From assembly GCA_030039915.1 (NCBI GenBank), contig JASHUP010000183.1, positions 1-7,848 on the forward strand: a stretch of 7,848 nt of DNA, written 5' to 3'. Below the pieces are notes generated by a model that had not been told where the DNA came from, did no database searches, and saw only the letters and a list, made by a program, of their open reading frames with translations. The stretch's first letter is position 1. The number at the start of each line of letters is the position of its first letter. Source of the stretch: Thermoplasmata archaeon. GTDB taxonomy: Archaea; Thermoplasmatota; Thermoplasmata; UBA184. Below, piece by piece: positions 6,183 through 7,848 of this stretch. The position numbers and the translations under genes were made by a program.

Positions 6183-6827
6183 CTACTTCAGCGTTTTAGT
6201 GAGCGCTCCGAGCGCGGCGGTCAGGTCGTCGTCGTGCAGCAGAAAGATCGTATCCGTGTAGCACGAGAGGGCCTCCACGATGTTGATGCCTTGCGCCGCG
6301 AGCACGCCCGCGAGATGACGAAGGAGTCCCGGAGTCTCCTCAATGCTCTCGGGGCTCGTGACGGAAACCTCGACCAGGTTCTTGCGGATCGAAATCACTT
6401 GGTGTTCCCGCAGCCGTCGAAGCACTCGGGGGACCGAATCCTCGTCGACGATGACCACCGTTCCCCGCGAGACCTGGATCAGCCGGCACAGCAAGCTCTC
6501 GTCCAGCAGTTCCTCCACCACGTCCCCGAGCCGGTTGAGCACTTCGGCGCCTTGGTTCAGCGTGAGGGCGGCGACCTTCGTCCGCGTCTCGATTCGGCTC
6601 TTGCGCATCACCCGATATACCCCCGCCTCCCGGGCCGCCTCGCTGCGCCCTCGAGGGTATCGGCGACAGGCCGCGAGGACGGCATCGGTCGGTGGGATGC
6701 CGAGGTCCTCCGACACCCGGCGGGCGATGGCCGAGTAGTTCCCGATTTTGAGGCGGATGGCGTCGCCGAGCGTGGGGTGGGCGTCCAAGTATTCGCGGAC
6801 ACGCTCGGCGGTCGACTCTTCGGGCAT
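6183..6827 (-). CDS. Archaeal amino-acid metabolism regulator with HTH-like N-terminus and C-terminal ACT domain (COG2150-like)
   Basis: The 214-residue product begins at ATG. Residues about 8-60 (VREYLDAHPTLGDAI, then GNYSAIARRVSEDLG) match the helical N-terminus of archaeal proteins annotated as predicted regulators of amino-acid metabolism. A middle segment (about 84-140) contains KVAALTL and GTVVIVDED strands and may be a degenerate ACT-like or RAM-like unit. A clear ACT domain follows (about 151-213): a beta strand, ETPGLLRHLAGVLAAQGINIVEA, then a strand ending in HDDD. ACT domains bind amino acids as small-molecule ligands, usually as dimers. The gene is divergent from argG across 86 bases, so arginine or an arginine precursor is a reasonable ligand to propose. 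DNA binding is not proven for the family. Family assignment rests on motif memory; the link to arginine is inference. Confidence 0.82.
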   Translation of the reverse strand: MPEESTAERVREYLDAHPTLGDAIRLKIGNYSAIARRVSEDLGIPPTDAVLAACRRYPRGRSEAAREAGVYRVMRKSRIETRTKVAALTLNQGAEVLNRLGDVVEELLDESLLCRLIQVSRGTVVIVDEDSVPRVLRRLREHQVISIRKNLVEVSVTSPESIEETPGLLRHLAGVLAAQGINIVEALSCYTDTIFLLHDDDLTAALGALTKTLK

Positions 6828-6830
6828 TAT

Positions 6831-6877
6831 TGTCCCATTTCGGACATTTCGGTCCAGATCTGTCCGGTGACGGTCAC
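6831..6877. promoter_or_regulatory. Cluster of short repeats in the divergent argG/ACT-regulator promoter, candidate operators
   Basis: TGTCC (6831-6835) and GGACA (6842-6846) form a perfect inverted repeat with a 6-base spacer, and a second TGTCC lies at 6861-6865. CATTTCGG occurs twice with a 9-base period (6836-6843, 6845-6852). GTGACGGTCAC (6867-6877) is a 5-bp inverted repeat around one base, ending four bases before the TATA element. On the minus strand these sit between TATA and the start of the regulator gene; on the plus strand they sit just upstream of the argG TATA. The repeats are seen directly; operator function is inferred. Confidence 0.4.
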
Positions 6878-6879
6878 AC

Positions 6880-6890
6880 CCTATAAATCG
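6880..6890. promoter_or_regulatory. TATA element readable in both directions: promoter of argG and probably of the ACT regulator
   Basis: The plus strand reads CCTATAAATCG and the minus strand CGATTTATAGG, the clearest TATA-like element in a GC-rich region. Its centre is about 29 bases before the argG GTG, so argG transcripts should start at or within a few bases of the start codon. In the other direction transcription would begin near 6858, giving the regulator mRNA a leader of about 30 bases without an obvious Shine-Dalgarno site. Confidence 0.6.
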
Positions 6891-6913
6891 GTGCCGCTCC
6901 GTGACGCTCGTTT

Positions 6914-7848
6914 GTGAAGCACCGGGCGCCGAAGCGGAAGATCGTTCTCGCCTACTCCGGGGGTCTGGATACCTCCGTTGCCATTCCGTGGCTCACGGAA
7001 ACGAAGGAGGCGGACGTCGTCGCGGTCACTGTCGACGTGGGCCAACCCGTCGACCTCGAGAAGGTTCGAGCCAAGGCGAGGGCCTCCGGAGCGGTGGCCG
7101 CCTACGTCGCTGACGCTCGCAAGGAGTTCGCGGAAGAATTCATCGCTCCCGCCCTCCGCGCGAACGCGCTCTACGAGGGGGTCTACCCGCTCAGCACGGC
7201 GCTCGCTCGGCCCCTCATCGCCCGCCATCTGGTCGAGGTCGCCCGAAAGGAGGGAGCCGGGTTCGTGGCCCATGGTTGCACGGGAAAGGGAAACGATCAG
7301 GTCCGGTTCGACCTCTCGACCACCAGCCTCGCGCCCGAACTCGAAGTGGTCGCTCCCGCTCGAGAATGGGGCATGAGTCGGGAGGACGAGATCGCCTTCG
7401 CCCGCGAGCACGGCATTTCGGTCGAGGCGACCAAGGCGTCGCCGTACAGCACTGACGAGAATCTCTGGGGACGTTCCGTCGAGTGTGGAATCCTCGAGGA
7501 CCCCGCGGTCGAACCTCCCGAGGAGGCGTACGGATGGACCCGCTCGCCGGCCGAGGCCCCGGCGAAGCCCGAATACGTGAACATCACCTTCGAGAAGGGT
7601 ATCCCTCTCGCGATCAACGGTCGCCACCTCCCGCTGCACGAGTTGATCGCCGCCCTCAATCGCACCGCCGGCACGCACGGCGTGGGCCGCATCGACCACC
7701 TCGAGTCCCGCGTGGTCGGGATCAAATCCCGCGAGGTGTACGAGTGCCCGGCGGCCGTGGTGCTCATCGCGGCCCACCAGGCACTGGAGGCGCTCGTCCT
7801 TCCGCGGGACCTCCTCGAATTCAAGCGTTCGGTCGAGCAGCGATACGC
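6914..7848 (+). CDS. argG: Argininosuccinate synthase (partial, C-terminus beyond the window)
   Basis: ArgG joins citrulline and aspartate using ATP to give argininosuccinate, the next-to-last step of arginine synthesis in the cytoplasm. The frame is open from GTG at 6914 to the edge: 311 codons of a family of about 400 residues. Motifs are all present: the PP-loop AYSGGLDTS (13-21), VTVDVGQ (38-44), AHGCTGKGNDQVRFD (119-133), SPYSTDENLWGRSVECG (176-192), GVGRIDHLESRVVGIKSRE (256-274) and EVYECPA (274-280). The start is chosen because it precedes the conserved KIVLAYSGG by eight residues and lies about 29 bases after the TATA centre; a GTG at 6901 is out of frame. No Shine-Dalgarno site precedes it, consistent with a leaderless mRNA. 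The divergent ACT-domain gene may regulate it in response to an amino acid. Confidence 0.97.
   Translation, partial: MKHRAPKRKIVLAYSGGLDTSVAIPWLTETKEADVVAVTVDVGQPVDLEKVRAKARASGAVAAYVADARKEFAEEFIAPALRANALYEGVYPLSTALARPLIARHLVEVARKEGAGFVAHGCTGKGNDQVRFDLSTTSLAPELEVVAPAREWGMSREDEIAFAREHGISVEATKASPYSTDENLWGRSVECGILEDPAVEPPEEAYGWTRSPAEAPAKPEYVNITFEKGIPLAINGRHLPLHELIAALNRTAGTHGVGRIDHLESRVVGIKSREVYECPAAVVLIAAHQALEALVLPRDLLEFKRSVEQRY

Noticed and set aside
6881..7777. A 298-codon minus-strand open frame antisense to argG
   Set aside because: The plus strand encodes unmistakable argininosuccinate synthase motifs over the same stretch, and the antisense frame has no features of its own.
1..7848. CRISPR array, tRNA/rRNA genes, insertion sequences or a defence system
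   Set aside because: No regularly spaced repeats, no tRNA-like T-arm in a cloverleaf context, no transposase motifs and no terminal repeats were seen on either strand.

Overview
The window looks like GC-rich archaeal DNA, most plausibly a high-GC relative of the Thermoplasmatota. Signs of this are an A/T-rich TATA element just upstream of argG at a distance that suits a leaderless transcript, an amino-acid regulator of the archaeal HTH+ACT type (COG2150-like), frequent GTG/TTG starts with only some Shine-Dalgarno sites, and archaeal-style surface glycosylation genes. The phylum assignment is inference. The archaeal assignment is better supported.

Layout. Positions 1-87 hold the tail of a plus-strand, probably membrane, protein. 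It converges on a minus-strand pair across a short gap that contains a perfect 8-bp hairpin. The pair (3908/3944 down to 151) is a GDP-mannose 3,5-epimerase followed by a large membrane protein. The two overlap by four bases (GTGA), so they are probably translationally coupled. The membrane protein has a GT-C-like multi-helix half, then a roughly 355-residue extracytoplasmic beta-rich domain with 13 N-glycosylation sequons, then one C-terminal helix. A family 2 glycosyltransferase of the dolichol-phosphate-mannose-synthase type is divergently transcribed (4171-4980). Next come a minus-strand metallo-beta-lactamase-fold hydrolase (6052-5111) and a minus-strand ACT-domain regulator (6827-6183). 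Argininosuccinate synthase (argG) is divergent from the regulator, starts at 6914 and runs off the right edge.

How the genes may work together. The left half reads as a surface-glycan module. The epimerase would convert GDP-D-mannose to GDP-L-galactose/GDP-L-gulose. The GT2 enzyme would load a hexose on a polyprenyl phosphate at the cytoplasmic face. The GT-C-like protein would use the lipid-linked sugar outside the cell. Thermoplasma is known for L-gulose in its main polar lipid, so an L-gulose lipid or glycoprotein pathway is an attractive hypothesis. The right half is an amino-acid unit in which the ACT regulator and argG share an 86-bp divergent promoter with a bidirectional TATA element and several short inverted and direct repeats that could be operators. 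The hydrolase has no clear link to either group.
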